A stretch of 64,000 nt of DNA from Dirofilaria immitis (taxonomy: Eukaryota > Nematoda > Chromadorea > Rhabditida > Onchocercidae): contig JAKNDB010000086.1 of NCBI GenBank assembly GCA_024305405.1, positions 1,363,001 through 1,427,000 of the forward strand, given 5' to 3'. Shown in pieces: positions 35,403-48,200 of this stretch; the first letter of the stretch is position 1; each line of letters begins with the position of its first letter. The position numbers were made by a program, and so were the translations under genes. The notes under the pieces were generated by a model that saw only the letters and a list, made by a program, of their open reading frames with translations, was not told the DNA's origin and searched no databases.

Positions 35403-38400
35403 ATGTCTTCTTCGGCCATCTACATACTCGATCTGAAAGGCAAAGTGAGTCAAAAATGAAATTCTGAGATGTCTTTATTTTATACTTCTTTCGGACGCAT
35501 TTAAATCAGGATTCTGCATCGACAAATAATTTAGTCGTCGGTATACGAGCATCAAATCGTTTTGGAACATTTGATTTGGAGCAGCCCTTATTGTGACATC
35601 CTTAGCTTACTTATTAAAAAGAAATGTTATGGAATTTGAATTAGTAATCTAGATAAAATTCCCTGTGAATATTACATGTATATTTGCTACATTTTCTTAG
35701 TATACTTGATAACAGGTGATAATATCAAGAAATTATCGAGGCGATATAGATATGGCTATCATCGATAAATTCATGCCATTGTTGTTGGAACTCGAAGAAG
35801 AAGGTCGCCAGAGTCCAGCTCTCGAGCATCCTGAAGCTACGTTCATATACGTCAGACATTCAAATCTTTACTGCAAGTTTTCTTATTCTTTTTATATTAT
35901 TTGCAGATGATTCGGTCAAATCATAAAGCTTCTGGCGTTACATAAATTACTAAATTGGTCTTATATGCCGTAGTAATGATTGTAAAAGCTAAATATTTGA
36001 ATAATGTAGACTCAGTATTAGTATAGGAAATATTGATGTAGAAGAGAGTCGAATTTTAAGAATCAGATGCTTAGAAATTCTTGCATATTGCAAATCTTGA
36101 CTTCGAAGCTGTGAATTGATGTTTTTGATATGATTTGTGATCTATTTCTTAAGTATGACTCTGTGGTATCTTAAAAAAGTTCTAGAAAGATTTTTCTCAA
36201 TTAATTTTACATTACCATTCTTCCAGTTGTTTCAACATCACGTAAAAATGTAAATGTAGCACTGGTGCTTTCATTTTTATATAAAATAGTGGAAGTATTT
36301 GGAGAATATTTGAAAGATGTCGAGGAAGAATCGATTCGTGATAATTTTGTAATTATCTATGAACTACTCGACGAAATGATGGATTTCGGCTATCCACAAA
36401 CCACGGAGGGAAAAATTTTGCAAGAGTTAGTCGTTTTTTTGTGTTAGCATGTTTAGCAGCAATCATCATGGAGATTTTTTGATCTGAAGTATTATTCAAT
36501 AGATGGGTAATTGTGCGTGCTTAGGTTTATTACACAAGAAGGACATAAGTTGGAAACTGCCCCTCGACCACCAATGGCAGTTACAAATGCCGTTTCGTGG
36601 CGTTCAGAAGGTCTCAAATATCGCAAAAACGAAGTATTTTTAGATGTCATAGAATCAGTTAATTTACTTGTAAGTTATTGAATTCAATTTATTCGGAAAT
36701 AAATTTTCATAAAAATTTAGATTGGTAACAGTTAAGGAGAATCATGTTTTTTCATAGAAAGAATTAAACATGCATGACTCAATAAGAATTATTTATCTTT
36801 TTCAGTGTACAAAAATGTAACATATAGTAGTTTCTTACTATTCTTTTGAATTTGTTGTAGTGTTAAGAATTTTCTTTTACATTTATTTCCGAAAGATTAC
36901 TGCTTGACTTGATTTGTATTGTAAGTTAATACAGGCAAATGCAAACGGTGTGGTGTTACAAAGCGAAATAGTTGGTTCGGTTAAGATGCGTGTCTATTTG
37001 ACAGGTATGCCGGAATTACGATTAGGTCTCAATGACAAAGTGTTGTTTGAAAGTAGTGGAAGTAAGTTTTTCATTTTTTTTCCTTATAGCGAAAGAAAAC
37101 TTTATTATTTCTCAGTCTACTGTTAATCTTTTCTCTCATTCGAAATATGTGTTTAAATAAAAGAGTCTGTGTTGCCATAAAAATCCCTACTATCTATGCT
37201 AATACTTTTTCGGTCCTTAATTTATGGAAACAAATTTGTTTCTAATATTGATTTGTTAAGAAAATATTTTTATTTCTTTCCAGGGGTAAAACAGATCGGT
37301 AGAATTGGAAGATGTAAAATTTCATCAATGTGTTCGCTTGTCTCGTTTTGAAAATGATCGAACAATTAGTTTTATACCACCAGATGGAGAATTCGAATTG
37401 ATGAGTTATCGATTGATGACTGTTGTTAAGCCACTTATTTGGATGGAAGCGGTGGTTGAAAGGCACACTCATTCAAGAGTCGAATATATGATAAAGGCGA
37501 ATGGTTATCACAAAATTTCTTAAAATTTGTTCATAATATTTTTTCCAACTGTCAGCATAAATTTTAACGTATCATCAAAAAGCTATTTTTATCATCATCT
37601 TTTAATTGATTCCTTTTTATTTAATTAGTTCAGCAAAAAAGACATATTACTTTTCAGACATTTTAGAAATTTTGCGGTATAAATTTATCGCAACAAGAAT
37701 TCATTCTCGTATTTATCTTATTTAGGATCAGTTACATCGATTACAGTAATAATTTCCATTGTTTATAAAATTCATCATTCTTTTTAGGCGAAGTCGCAGT
37801 TCAAACGACGTTCTACAGCAAATAATGTAGAAATTATCATTCCGGTGCCAAGTGATGCCGATTCACCCAAATTTAAAACTTCCATTGGGACAGTGAAATA
37901 CACACCGGAGCAGAATTCATTCGTTTGGACAATTAAAAGTTTTCCAGGTTACAGAGCTTCCTAAGGAAGACCTTATTTATAGATAACAAGGAAAAACAGA
38001 ATCTATAACAAATTATGACTTCGAAAAAGAATACGGATGTTTAGCTGTGTTTTGAGTGCCAAATCAAAATTTGATATGATATCTTAAAGAAAATTATTCT
38101 AATTCGTAGCAGTTCAGAGTCTACTCATTTTATTTTAACCTAATAGTTTATCAATCTAACCTGACATCCAATTAAATTTAAACTTCTTAAATTTGGTGGA
38201 TTAGTCTGATTAATTAATTGAAATCGCAGGTGGAAAAGAATATTTGATGCGAGCACATTTCAATTTACCGTCAGTTCAGTGTGAAGACCGTGAGGGTCGT
38301 CCACCGATGAAAGTAAAGTTTGAGATCCCGTATTTCACCACTTCTGGAATACAGGTATATTAAGATGTAACTGATTTTAATCATATATATTATATATTAC

Positions 38401-38744
38401 AGCAACTTATTTTTTTCTATTATGTATTGCATCTGCTTTTTCTAAGTTATTTCCACTTATTGAGTGTGTGACAATGTTTTGTTCTTTTTTTTCATATTCC
38501 GTGCTGCTTTAAATTTAACTTTCCTTTTGTTCACACTCAAAATTTTCGATTGTGTTCATTTTTTCTTCCATCTTGGCTTGAATTTAATGATTTTACTGTG
38601 ATAGATCTTTGTTTCCTTTACCAGTAAAATTTAATTAATTTTGCAGGTACGTTACCTTAAAATAATTGAAAAAGCGGTTATCAAGCTTTACCATGGGTGC
38701 GCTATATTACGCAAAATGGTGACTATCAATTGCGTATGATGTAA
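35403..38744 (+). CDS. unc-101/apm-1: AP-1 clathrin adaptor complex, mu-1 subunit
   Basis: Medium subunit of the AP-1 adaptor, which sorts tyrosine-motif cargo at the trans-Golgi and endosomes. Nine exons: 35403-35444, 35716-35872, 36227-36425, 36525-36669, 36935-37071, 37284-37496, 37788-37947, 38230-38354 and 38647-38744. It starts MSSSAIYILDLKGK (longin-type N-terminal domain with SRNYRGDIDM), continues with ELLDEMMDFGYPQTTEGK and PRPPMAVTNAVSWRSEG, and then the mu-homology domain (FHQCVRLSRFENDRTISFIP, KSQFKRRSTANNVEI, FEIPYFTTSGIQVRYLKIIE). The final exon reads correctly only if the A5 run at 38669-38673 is one base longer; then it gives SGYQALPWVRYITQNGDYQL and stops at 38742-38744. A one-base frame mismatch also lies at 37284-37296. 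Intron 2 (GC donor at 35873) and intron 6 (37497) are non-GT. Which C. elegans paralogue it matches is undecided. Confidence 0.97.
35873..36226 (+). other. GC-AG intron in AP-1 mu
   Basis: The exon ends TTTACT and the intron starts 'gcaagt', the usual GC-donor consensus. The acceptor 'ttccag' ends at 36226. Joining gives HSNLYFVSTSRKNVNVALVL, matching the family across the junction. Confidence 0.85.
37497..37787 (+). other. Possible second GC-AG intron in AP-1 mu
   Basis: The conserved EYMIKAKSQFKRR is recovered only if the intron begins 'gcgaat' right after ATAAAG and ends 'tttttag' at 37787. This donor is a poor GC consensus, so a base error in the donor is also possible. Confidence 0.55.
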
Positions 38745-40570
38745 TTGATTTTAAAACATGAAGTTTATGTGGAGCGATAGAATAGAACATTGTGTCTTGC
38801 TATCATTTTCTATGATGAATCCAGCCATTTGTACGAATCAGTATGATCGTTTGATTTTCTTCAAGACAATTTCCTGTTTCACATTTTCAAAACTTCATTG
38901 AAATTATTATATCTGTTGCTTTGTTTTAGTTTTCTTTGCGTGATAGGAATTTCTTCATCAATTAGCTTTATTTTTATTTTTTTGAATTTAAGAAAATATC
39001 CTTAGAACGCAGCATTTTTAACTGTCTGATACATTATCATATTGCTATTATTGTATCTTTATTATTTTATCGAAATATATGACCTAATCCACCAAACTCT
39101 TACCTTTTTAAAAATAAAAAGGATGCCGTAAAGTTTTTCTCAAATGTTTTTATTTGGAATATAGTTGTTCGTATTTTGTATTATTTGTTCATAAAAAACT
39201 CTCAAATATTTTTGTATACTTGTTCAAACAAATCAATCTTAATTTGTCGATTTGTTTGTATTGCACTGTTTGCTGACTTTGATGTTTTATTCCTATGAAA
39301 TTACTGTTTCATGTGGTGCTTATTTTGACTTTATCAAGTTTTTATTTAATTGGAGCTAAGGATACTAAAGTAAACATTTTAAAAGATATCGAGCATATAT
39401 TTGATCTTAGGAAATAATATTTGGATTATTTCTATGCTTTATTTTTTTTAATTCAGCCTTCCTATTTTATGGGATGGTAATGCTATGAATGTCTTTTTCA
39501 AATTTCGATCCACTTTATTACTGTTTACTATGGATCTCTTGCGATCAAAATGTATTTTCAATTTCCCATGCTGCTTTATTGAAATGTTTGAATTCCGTGC
39601 CGCATAATGCATTTTTCGTGTTTTCTTATGTTGCCCACTTTGTGATTTGTCTTGAATTTCATGCTACATAATGCATGTTTGCTATTTCTTTATGTTGCCT
39701 ACATTATTATATTCTCAGTTGTTAATATCTCACCTTATTTGAGAGCACTTAAGAAAAAAATAAAAGAAAACTTATGAAGTATGGGTTGAAATGATAAGTG
39801 ACAAGTTTTTAATGCAAATAATAAGTAAAAAGAACGAATAAGACGATGGGTCTAATTATCAAAAGAGTTGTTTGCTTGAACTACCGGAATTGACTGTTTT
39901 CGAAATATGCTTTACATTTCTTTGTCAGCATATTGTGAAGTCTGTCTGTGAAGCGAAAGTACTTTTGACTAACTTGTCAGGGATTGTGAGTATTATTCTA
40001 TGCATCCTGAATCTTAGAATTAATATTAGTTCTCTTGATTATGTTTATAAAAGATTTTTTTCTTTGCAGAAAAATATCGATAGTATTTGTATATTTCAAC
40101 GAATATCTTTTCAAGTTTGTTGAAGGCGTCAGTGATCTCATTCAAGATAGTTTTTATTCATATTTAAAGATAATTGGCTTGTTTTGAAAGCTCTAGTTTT
40201 GGTACGGGTGAGATTTTTTTCTTATTCTATAAGGAAATAAATACTTAATGGCCTTGTTTTTGGTAGTTATTAGATAATTTTCCTGGTATGTTATATTGAG
40301 TTATTTAATGCATTCCATAATCTTAGTGTAGCGTACGAACTTCCCGTTGTAATATAGACTTTCAGACACTTCAATGGTGTAATTTTTAATCTATTTAATA
40401 TTCAGTTCGATATATTTCCAATCAACTCGATTAGACAAATTTTTGGTATTATGGGGTTAAAACTTTCTTCTCAAGTATTGGGACATTGGAGATTCAATGT
40501 AAAGTTTTTGATGATTGGGAGAGCGACGGAATTTGGAAGTTCCAGTTGAAAGTTGTATTTTTCATATTGC
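38745..40570. other. Intergenic region between AP-1 mu and MTERF4-like gene
   Basis: AT-rich, no accepted exon. It contains an imperfect 64-bp tandem duplication (39588-39715). Short plus-strand frames at 39489-40123 have no recognisable content. Confidence 0.4.
39588..39715. repeat. Imperfect 64-bp tandem duplication
   Basis: Units start at 39588 and 39652. Each begins ttgaatt, and each carries cataatgca about 15 bases in and cttatgttgcc or ttatgttgcc further on. Divergence is moderate, so the duplication is not recent. Confidence 0.75.
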
Positions 40571-40572
40571 AG
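40564..40572 (+). promoter_or_regulatory. Candidate trans-splice acceptor for the MTERF4-like mRNA
   Basis: 'atattgcag' ends 2 bases before the ATG at 40575. Such very short leaders are common on spliced-leader mRNAs in nematodes. A 5'UTR intron is the alternative. Confidence 0.45.
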
Positions 40573-40574
40573 CA

Positions 40575-41968
40575 ATGATTCATAGGAGGGTAATTTTGTC
40601 CAGTTTATTCCGTTGTTATGGAATCTTCCCATCACGAATGTCATGCTTCAGGCGTGATTTTTTTGGTTCATTTCTGTATGCATAGGTCAAGAGCAAAGAT
40701 ATAAAAGGCATTCTCGTTTGCTGTTGAATTCGTCAAATGTATGTGTTTTTAATTTTTTAAAGTATAAATGTTTAAAGGATTTTTAAATGTAAATGATTCT
40801 TTGGTTCTATTTCTGAAATGTTTTGGAGTATCAATTTCAGGTTCCATTTCTTAAATTCGAGCAATGCAAGTTCAATTGTAGCTTAGAAGGAACAGAATAT
40901 AATATTCAAAAAGATTGCAAAGTTACTGAATGCACTAAAATAGAATGCGGAAATGACATACGAATAGTAGAAGCGGCTGCTTCGAAGAAGATGGTTAAAG
41001 AATCAATTTCTGGTATGGAAATAGTAGAACTAATTGTCACCAAATTACGAGGAAATGGACAATTCTTTATACTTCCTGTGAATGATATTACGGCTATGAA
41101 AGCTCTTACGAAAATTTTCACTCTCCTACTCGATATTGGTAAGGTGAACACAATTTTTGTTTTTTTTTTTAATCTTATGATATATGAAAATTTTGAAGGT
41201 AAGATGAGGAAACTGGATGATGTAAATAAGAGGCTTGTAATGCCAGAGATTCCTGCTCTGAGCATCTCAGTTGTTTATATCATTAAACAAAATGCCGAGG
41301 CAGTTTTTATGGGATTTTTATACTGATTTTATTTAGAACTAATCATAAGAAAAAAAAAAAATTAAGACTTTTTGAAATTAAGACTTTTTGACTCATTCAG
41401 AACAACGGCTTCTTTATATGAATTATTAGGAATTCAACCAGACTTCATCATTGATTCCTGCGTCTGTGCACCTCAGCTATTTGTATCATTAACACAAAAA
41501 GGCGAAATAAGCATTCAAATAATAGAACTTATTGTGGATTTCTGCCGGCTTACTTACGAAGATTCTATTCGCATTTTCGCAACGTAGGTTTTATCTTGTT
41601 AATTTACCAATTTGATAGATTTTTCCCCTCCTTCATATCGGTTCAAAACTCTATTAACTAATTCATTTTAACCATTCATTGTCTATTCTACCTAACTTGT
41701 TGTTCTGAACCTTCATCGGGAAAAATAAGATTAAGGACTTTTATAGATATAATGAGGAACTCCTAACAGCAGGACCCGAAGAAATTCAGAAATGCATGGA
41801 AGTACTCTATTCATATGGATTCCATAACGGAAAATTAGGAGAAGCCATTTGTTCATGTCCTGCATTACTTTTTGCGCATAAATCGAACAGATTAGCGCAA
41901 AATGCAGAGAATTTATTTTCTCATTTCAGTAGAAATCAGGTTTATTTTATTATGTACATAATGTATCA

Positions 41969-42025
<57 letters not shown>

Positions 42026-42873
42026 TATATATCCCATTCCTTTGAGGAAGATTTCGTAATCTCAAATTTATAGAGAACTGAATCATTTCTTCGGGGATTA
42101 AAAGACCGTTTAGATCATTCTGACCTTTCCATTCCAGGAAATTTTGTATCTAATCGAAATTTAAGAAAAATACTGATTGGTAATATATGATTATTGCATT
42201 TCAGTTTCATTCGTTGTTAAAATCCTCTCCAGAAATTTTACTCGGCAATACTAACGAAACAGAAGATAAAATTGAATATATTTATTGTCATATGCTTATG
42301 GAAGGCGAAGACTTTGCAAACTGTACAAATCTCACGCAATTGTCATTGGAGGAACTGATAGATCGCCATGAATTCTTGTTGAAAACAGGCACTTACAAAA
42401 CTCCAGATCTAAAAAGACCGCAGTTAAAAATGGTTCTGTATATACGGAATTTGAAGATTTTTAATCATAATGAATAGATTTAAATTGAAAATTTCGGATT
42501 TAAATAATTTCATTATTAGAGATTTATGATATCGCATAGGTTTTTTCTTAACACTATTGAATTAGTGGGACACAACTACATCATGCATTTCGTTTCATAT
42601 TTGTCTTGGATTTCAATTTAAAAAGTGCGCATAACATCGCTGGATAGTGGGTACTGGCGATTTTATTTTCCATATATATTAGTGAACAGTGCCTTGAACT
42701 TTGTAATATATAATGTATTTTCAGAAAAACTCGAAACTAAGGGAGATTCTAGATAGTAATGCGGAGCAGTTCGCGAAGAAAGTAGGCCATGTATCTATAG
42801 AGGAATGGTATCTATTCAGAGAGTTACAAAGCAAACGACGGGTACTGGAATTAGAGGAAAGGTGCGTCCGTTT
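40575..42873 (+). CDS. MTERF4-like mitochondrial protein (mTERF family)
   Basis: mTERF-repeat protein. In vertebrates MTERF4 partners the methyltransferase NSUN4 in assembling the mitochondrial large ribosomal subunit. The ATG at 40575 opens an Arg-rich, acid-poor leader (MIHRRVILSSLFRCYGIFPS) typical of a mitochondrial presequence. An acceptor-like 'attgcag' ends 2 bases before the ATG. Helical-repeat exons follow: about 40842-41141, 41391-41585 (YELLGIQPDFIIDSCVCAP), 41730-41938 (MEVLYSYGFHNGKLGEAICS and CPALLFAHKSNRL) and 42205-42430 (FHSLLKSSPEILLGNTNETE). The last exon, 42725-42873, has LREILDSNAEQFAKKVGHVS and WYLFRELQSKR, matching the MTERF4 C-terminus. Exon phases around 41190-41400 do not close cleanly; an extra exon (RKLDDVNKRLVMPEIPALSI) or a base error may lie there. 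Confidence 0.8.
41354..41392. repeat. 17-bp tandem duplication at an intron end
   Basis: Two copies of aaattaagactttttga lie directly before the acceptor of the MTERF4-like exon at 41391. Confidence 0.8.
41970..42032. repeat. (AT)n microsatellite
   Basis: About 25 uninterrupted AT units, then a short imperfect tail, in an intron of the MTERF4-like gene. Confidence 0.95.
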
Positions 42874-45268
42874 GAACGGATAAAGCCATCAATGCGAAAA
42901 CTGTCGGAACGTAAGAAAAATCAATCTCATCGAATGATTCTGAAACATTTGACTTATACAATGAAAAATATTAATAAAATATATTATAATTGGGATTTTT
43001 GTATGCTACTTTCCTTCCGATGTGATTGGTTTTATTAATTATAATAAAAATTAGTATGGTTTAATATGACTTTTTTGATTTGTTTGATATCTCTGGTTTA
43101 AGTTTATATGAATTTTCGAGTCAAATAGAATTGAAGTAAGTCTGACCAGGGATAGGAAGGAATGTTTTCTTTCCTTTCAGAAAGATACAAAAGAATATGA
43201 CGTTTATTTAGAGGATAAACATGTATGAGATATTTTGAAATGACAGTGTGCGAAAAAGTATTGACTGAGTGTTATCATCTTATAACATAACATTTTCTAG
43301 TGAAAAGAAAGAAAGTCATCGAAACAGTGGGGATGTGTGGTTTTGTGAAAATGCGGATTTTAGGCTATTATAGTTAGAGAAAGTCTTAAAAGGAATCATT
43401 GTTCGCGATCATAAAATTATCCCTGCAGGCGAATATAAGTCTGGATTTTTTCTCAATTTCAGTGGGGTGGATGAGTATGCTTATTAGATAGTTGTGGCGG
43501 GGTGTTACTACGTATGTTCATTCATTTAATCATTAAGCAATTATTGTTGTCATCGATCTTCTAGAAAGGTTTTTGCGGGTTCGGTGACGCATGGATTGTC
43601 ACCTGAAGTGTTCACAATCTGTTGAAAAGAGAGAAGCTGCTAGGGTCTATACAAATAAATGATGAGATTGTTATTTCGAGTTCCCGGGCAGATGTGTTTG
43701 TCGTGAAAGTATATGATAGAAGGTCGAAATTAACGTACATAGAGCAGTTAAGGATGTCGTGGCAGGCTTCTTCACTTGCCTACTTCGCTGACTTTCTTCA
43801 CTTCCCTCTGCAGAAGGTGCATCACCCTACTCTGCTATTTCTACACATAATTTCCTATCGATATTGTTCAGTGCGGATACAGTCTGCAAAATAGGCTTTA
43901 GTATCTTCCGGGTGTTTAACTTACTGAATTTAACATGTGGCTTTTGAAACTGCTTTTCATTTTCATTTAATGTTTATTTTGTTAAATAAGTATCCTGACT
44001 GCATGGTTGCTTATTAAATATCAAATTAGTTATAAAATTGCAAAAAACAGATTAAATTTTAATACAATGTGGGAATTCCCAAAAATTATGATGCCTTTCT
44101 GATTATTGAACATTGGTGTTGAAGTGAGACATTTCCGGTACCTGAAAAATAACAGATTTCGATTTAATGGCTTGAAGTCACTGGAAAAACCGAATCCCAA
44201 TCGTAATTCCTTTTCATTCCCCATTCGTCAAAATAATTTGTATGAAGTGATTTGTAAGAGCAAAGTGTCACGAAATTTCATTGGAAACATAAAAAAATAG
44301 TATGGACCGCTTCAATAATGTAATGTGTTGCACTGATTCTCAGTTTTCAGGGATGTAAACACTGAATAGTTTAGTGGTAAGTTAGGTGGAGAATTTCATC
44401 AAACGTATTATTGGATAGCATAATCGAGTGCAGCTTTCCGATCGTCTGCAACATTCTTTTCTGTTCACTTCGAAGTATGTTCATGACATTGTTCGTTTAT
44501 TAAAATTCAGAGTTTGACATTGTGTTTGTAATTCAATCCGTTCATTGAAGTATCTTATTTCATTAATTAATTTGAATCGTTCTTATCCGATGGTATTCGT
44601 AGTTGAATTGATAAATGTGAATCTTTCAGATGTAATAGGTAAATAATTAACCGCATCGAATAGCTGCATCTTTTGGATGCGATATTTTCAATGCTTGGTT
44701 CTGTTAGTACTTCTTTGTTGAACAACTGCACATTTTAACATTCTATCTCATGCATGCTAGTGTCAAGATGAAGCTAGTAATCCCAAGCAAATGCTTAATT
44801 TTGAATTATAAGTAAATGATTGATCAGTATAGAAAGAATTCAAGATCAGTTCTCTAGGTGGGCTTGTATTGATAGTGCTAGTATATATAGAATTTTTATT
44901 TTTATTTCTTCTTATGTTAGGAATTATATTGAGTTATAGTGAGAAACCTTACATTAAATGTCTTTCAAAGAATGATAGCAGCAAAAATAGAAATCGAAAA
45001 GGAGACAATTTTCTTTCAAGTATTTTATAAAACTTGGGTTAATTGATGGTTTGATGTTTTATAAAAATTTGTGTTGAAGTAAATAATATGTTTTTTTTTT
45101 GAAATTTAGGAGTGGCCGTTATGTAGTTAGTAGTAATATGTAGTAAGAAAGGATAGAATGATTAAGATATAAGAGAGAAATTACGTCGATTTTAAACAAT
45201 TTTAACATAGAATCTCAATTATTGTATTTTTTTATATTAAGTAATATTACAGATCAAACTTGGGTGTA
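42874..45268. other. Spacer with possible PDZ-type exon
   Basis: Apart from the candidate PDZ segment listed separately, a short exon-like piece follows a 'tttcctttcag' acceptor at 43180 (KDTKEYDVYLEDKH then stop). From 43900 to 45268 I see no coding signal; it is probably promoter or 5' intron of the zinc-finger gene. Confidence 0.35.
43566..43894 (+). CDS. Possible PDZ-domain exon (fragment)
   Basis: After an acceptor-like 'tcttctag' the plus strand reads KVFAGSVTHGLSPEVFT, then, one base out of frame, KREKLLGSIQINDEIVISSS. The order of FAGSVTHG, a loop, and G-I-Q-x-N-D-E-I-V resembles the beta2-beta4 part of a PDZ domain. The frame change near 43612 is of the same kind as in the neighbouring genes. 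No complete domain or gene is assembled; it may be a lone exon of an unseen gene, a decayed copy, or chance. Confidence 0.3.
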
Positions 45269-48200
45269 ATGTTGAATCAGTCATCGTCTTCTTCCACTAA
45301 AAATTATATTGATGTTTGTGGTGAGATTAGCGAATGTAGTAGTAGTGCAGCTTCGCAGCAGCGTCTTCTTAGCGGTGGTACTGGTTCCAGACAGTTGAAG
45401 CAGGAGGAGCCAATCGCTACTGCAACTAGTGTTTGTGCAATCACGAATGATGCACCTAACATGAATACTCATGATGAGGTTGATTTTTAAAATTTAATTT
45501 TCGAATATTTTTCTTCAATTGTTATGTTGCTTTGGTTTGCTTTGAAAGTTTTTGCTGCTGAAATTTTTGATAATATAAAATTTTATAATTATATAATATA
45601 TTATGTAACAATAAATGAATCTAGTAATGATTGAATGCTAGGAAACATTTAGACTTCGTTATGAAAAGAAGTCTACGATCAAAAAGAAGTTCTGATAAAT
45701 TTTTATAGAAATATATGCCAATTTGAGGAAATTTCAGGCTGGTTGCATGGCCAGCCTATTTCAGACCCCTCCTTGGGCATCAATGGCTATTCTTCCGCCG
45801 CATAATTTAGCCCAGCAGCAAGGAGGTGTTACGCGAGAAGTTGTTGGAAGTACAAATCATCCACTAGCAATGCGTTATTCGAGCTTTGATGGAAGCGCTG
45901 CTGCTGCGAAAGATCCTATGAATCCGATGAATACTCCTCTTTATCAAGTTAGTATTTACCTAGTAGTGTATCAGTTGTTTATGCGTTTTTGCTGTGTATA
46001 GATCCATATTAAAATTTGGATATGATCATGAGGAAAACAACGTCTTCCAAGTTCCTCGAATTAATTATTTGATATGGTACCTTTTGTACTTCATATTATC
46101 ATAGCTGTATGCTATCTATGCATATTGGGAGTATTTCTGAAAAAAGAATTGCAAACATTTTTGAAAATAGATGTTTTTCATCCTGAATGCAAGTGTTTTA
46201 CACTTCGGTTATATTTCTTAGTTCCTATTTTACATAACTTATGCGGATTATGGACACTATCTGTCTGATCATTGATTGTAAAAAAATCATGAAAATTGTT
46301 TGCGCCATTCAAAATAATGTATTACTGCCATAGTTTTCTTCTTTTCCTTTTTTTGTTCTAACATATTTATAAGGACGCTTATTACTGCAATAAGTGAATT
46401 AAAAAGATATTTTCATTTCATATAGAAGATAATTAGTTGTTATAAAACATATTAAAATTTATATTCGTATAATGAAGGCAAGAAGATAGAGAATAGGTTC
46501 GATACTTTTTGACTACAAAATCATATCACTGTTTATCACAAATTTTATTTGCAATTTTTCAAAATTTTCAAATTCAAATTTAGAGTAGGAAATTTTCATT
46601 GGATCTCAGTTATCCTTGCCATTCATATATTTAAATTCTCATAAAATTTATCTTTGCACTTACCGCTATATTTTTATCATTATAAAAGCATGTTTGAATT
46701 CAACATCCACTGCAGACACATACTATTGGTAATATCATTAGTATATCTCAATAAAAATATTGGCGTCAATTGTTCCATACTAGTACGTACTGTGCCTACC
46801 CTTAAGTTCTCAATCTTCTCGCTTAGTTTTTTTGTTTCACTGATTTGATGTCTGTAAAATATTTTGAAGATAGAAATTTTCTTCATTATAAATTAATACA
46901 CTATATTTCGAAAGAAAAATTAAATTAAGGGGTATCCATCAAAATTTGATTGCCTACTGATGAGCAGAATTTTTGTATTTTCTCATTCCTTTTTCCTTTA
47001 AGTTGTGTCATTTGTTGAGCACTACATCCAATTTGAACTTATTTTCAGCGATATTTCGACCTCGGTTTTAAGGCAGTAGCATAGCTGTAAAATAAATCAT
47101 TGACTAATTGTATCATTATCGCTTCGCACCGTCGAAGAATGACATATTTTGAAATATGTGAATATATTCATATATTTTGATTTCATTATTCTCATTCTTA
47201 TTAATGAAATTTTTCAAATAGCTTGATATAGCCAACTTTACTCGTCGATTTACATTTACTTATTTCTAAGGATTAATAAAAATGAAAATTCCACCTTGAC
47301 TGTTTTTTGAATCGATTTTTTTGATGAAAAAAATAGAAACGGGGAGTGATGTGCCTGCAAAATCTCAAGAATTTGGAATCGTCCTAGCTGACTTTTTTAA
47401 ATCTTATTGCATATTTGAATAAACGATACATATTGCAGAACATTACTTCTCTACAATATGGATAGAGATCATGAATTACAAATTTATGCTTTTCTTTTTA
47501 ATTAAATGATTTCTCACCATTTCGATTAATATTTGATGACAATATGACTTATAGTTTCTGGAATATTTAGGAATTTTTTTCTACATAAAACATTTGGCTC
47601 TCAGTAGAAACTTAGTAAGTTTAATATTACAAAAAAATTTGTTTGAGTTAATGACGAAAGTGTTAGAAATCACATAATATTGATTTGCTTTTTGAAGTTG
47701 AAATAACGCTGTCTGGTGGAATTTCGTTCTGTTTTTGACCCCTGATTTTCCCTTTATTTTATAATGGTTCCTTTTTTCAGTCACAGTCTCTTCTGTATGT
47801 CGATGGATTCGATTTTTGTCTAATTGCGAGTTTAAAAATCATCTTAGTGAAAGGAAACCATTGAAGGTAATGAAAAAATGTCATATTTCTTGTTTCGGAA
47901 TGATACGCACCATATCGCATATACTCATTATTCGAGCTCTATCCACATCTTGTTTCTCTTTCTCTTTTATACTCATTATCCCATGTGTTTGGAAAAATGC
48001 AACACCCGCATTTATATCTGCTCTTTCATTTTTTTTCTTGTTTCTCGCGAGAACGATTGGAACAAAACATTGAGTTCTTTACTATCTTTAAAATTTTTTT
48101 CCACCCACATTCCCATTTTCTGTCTTCTTTTTCATCAATTTTTTTCATCTAGATTGAGTGCTAACGGTTTTAGCAACATTTATATCGGAATAATAATTTA

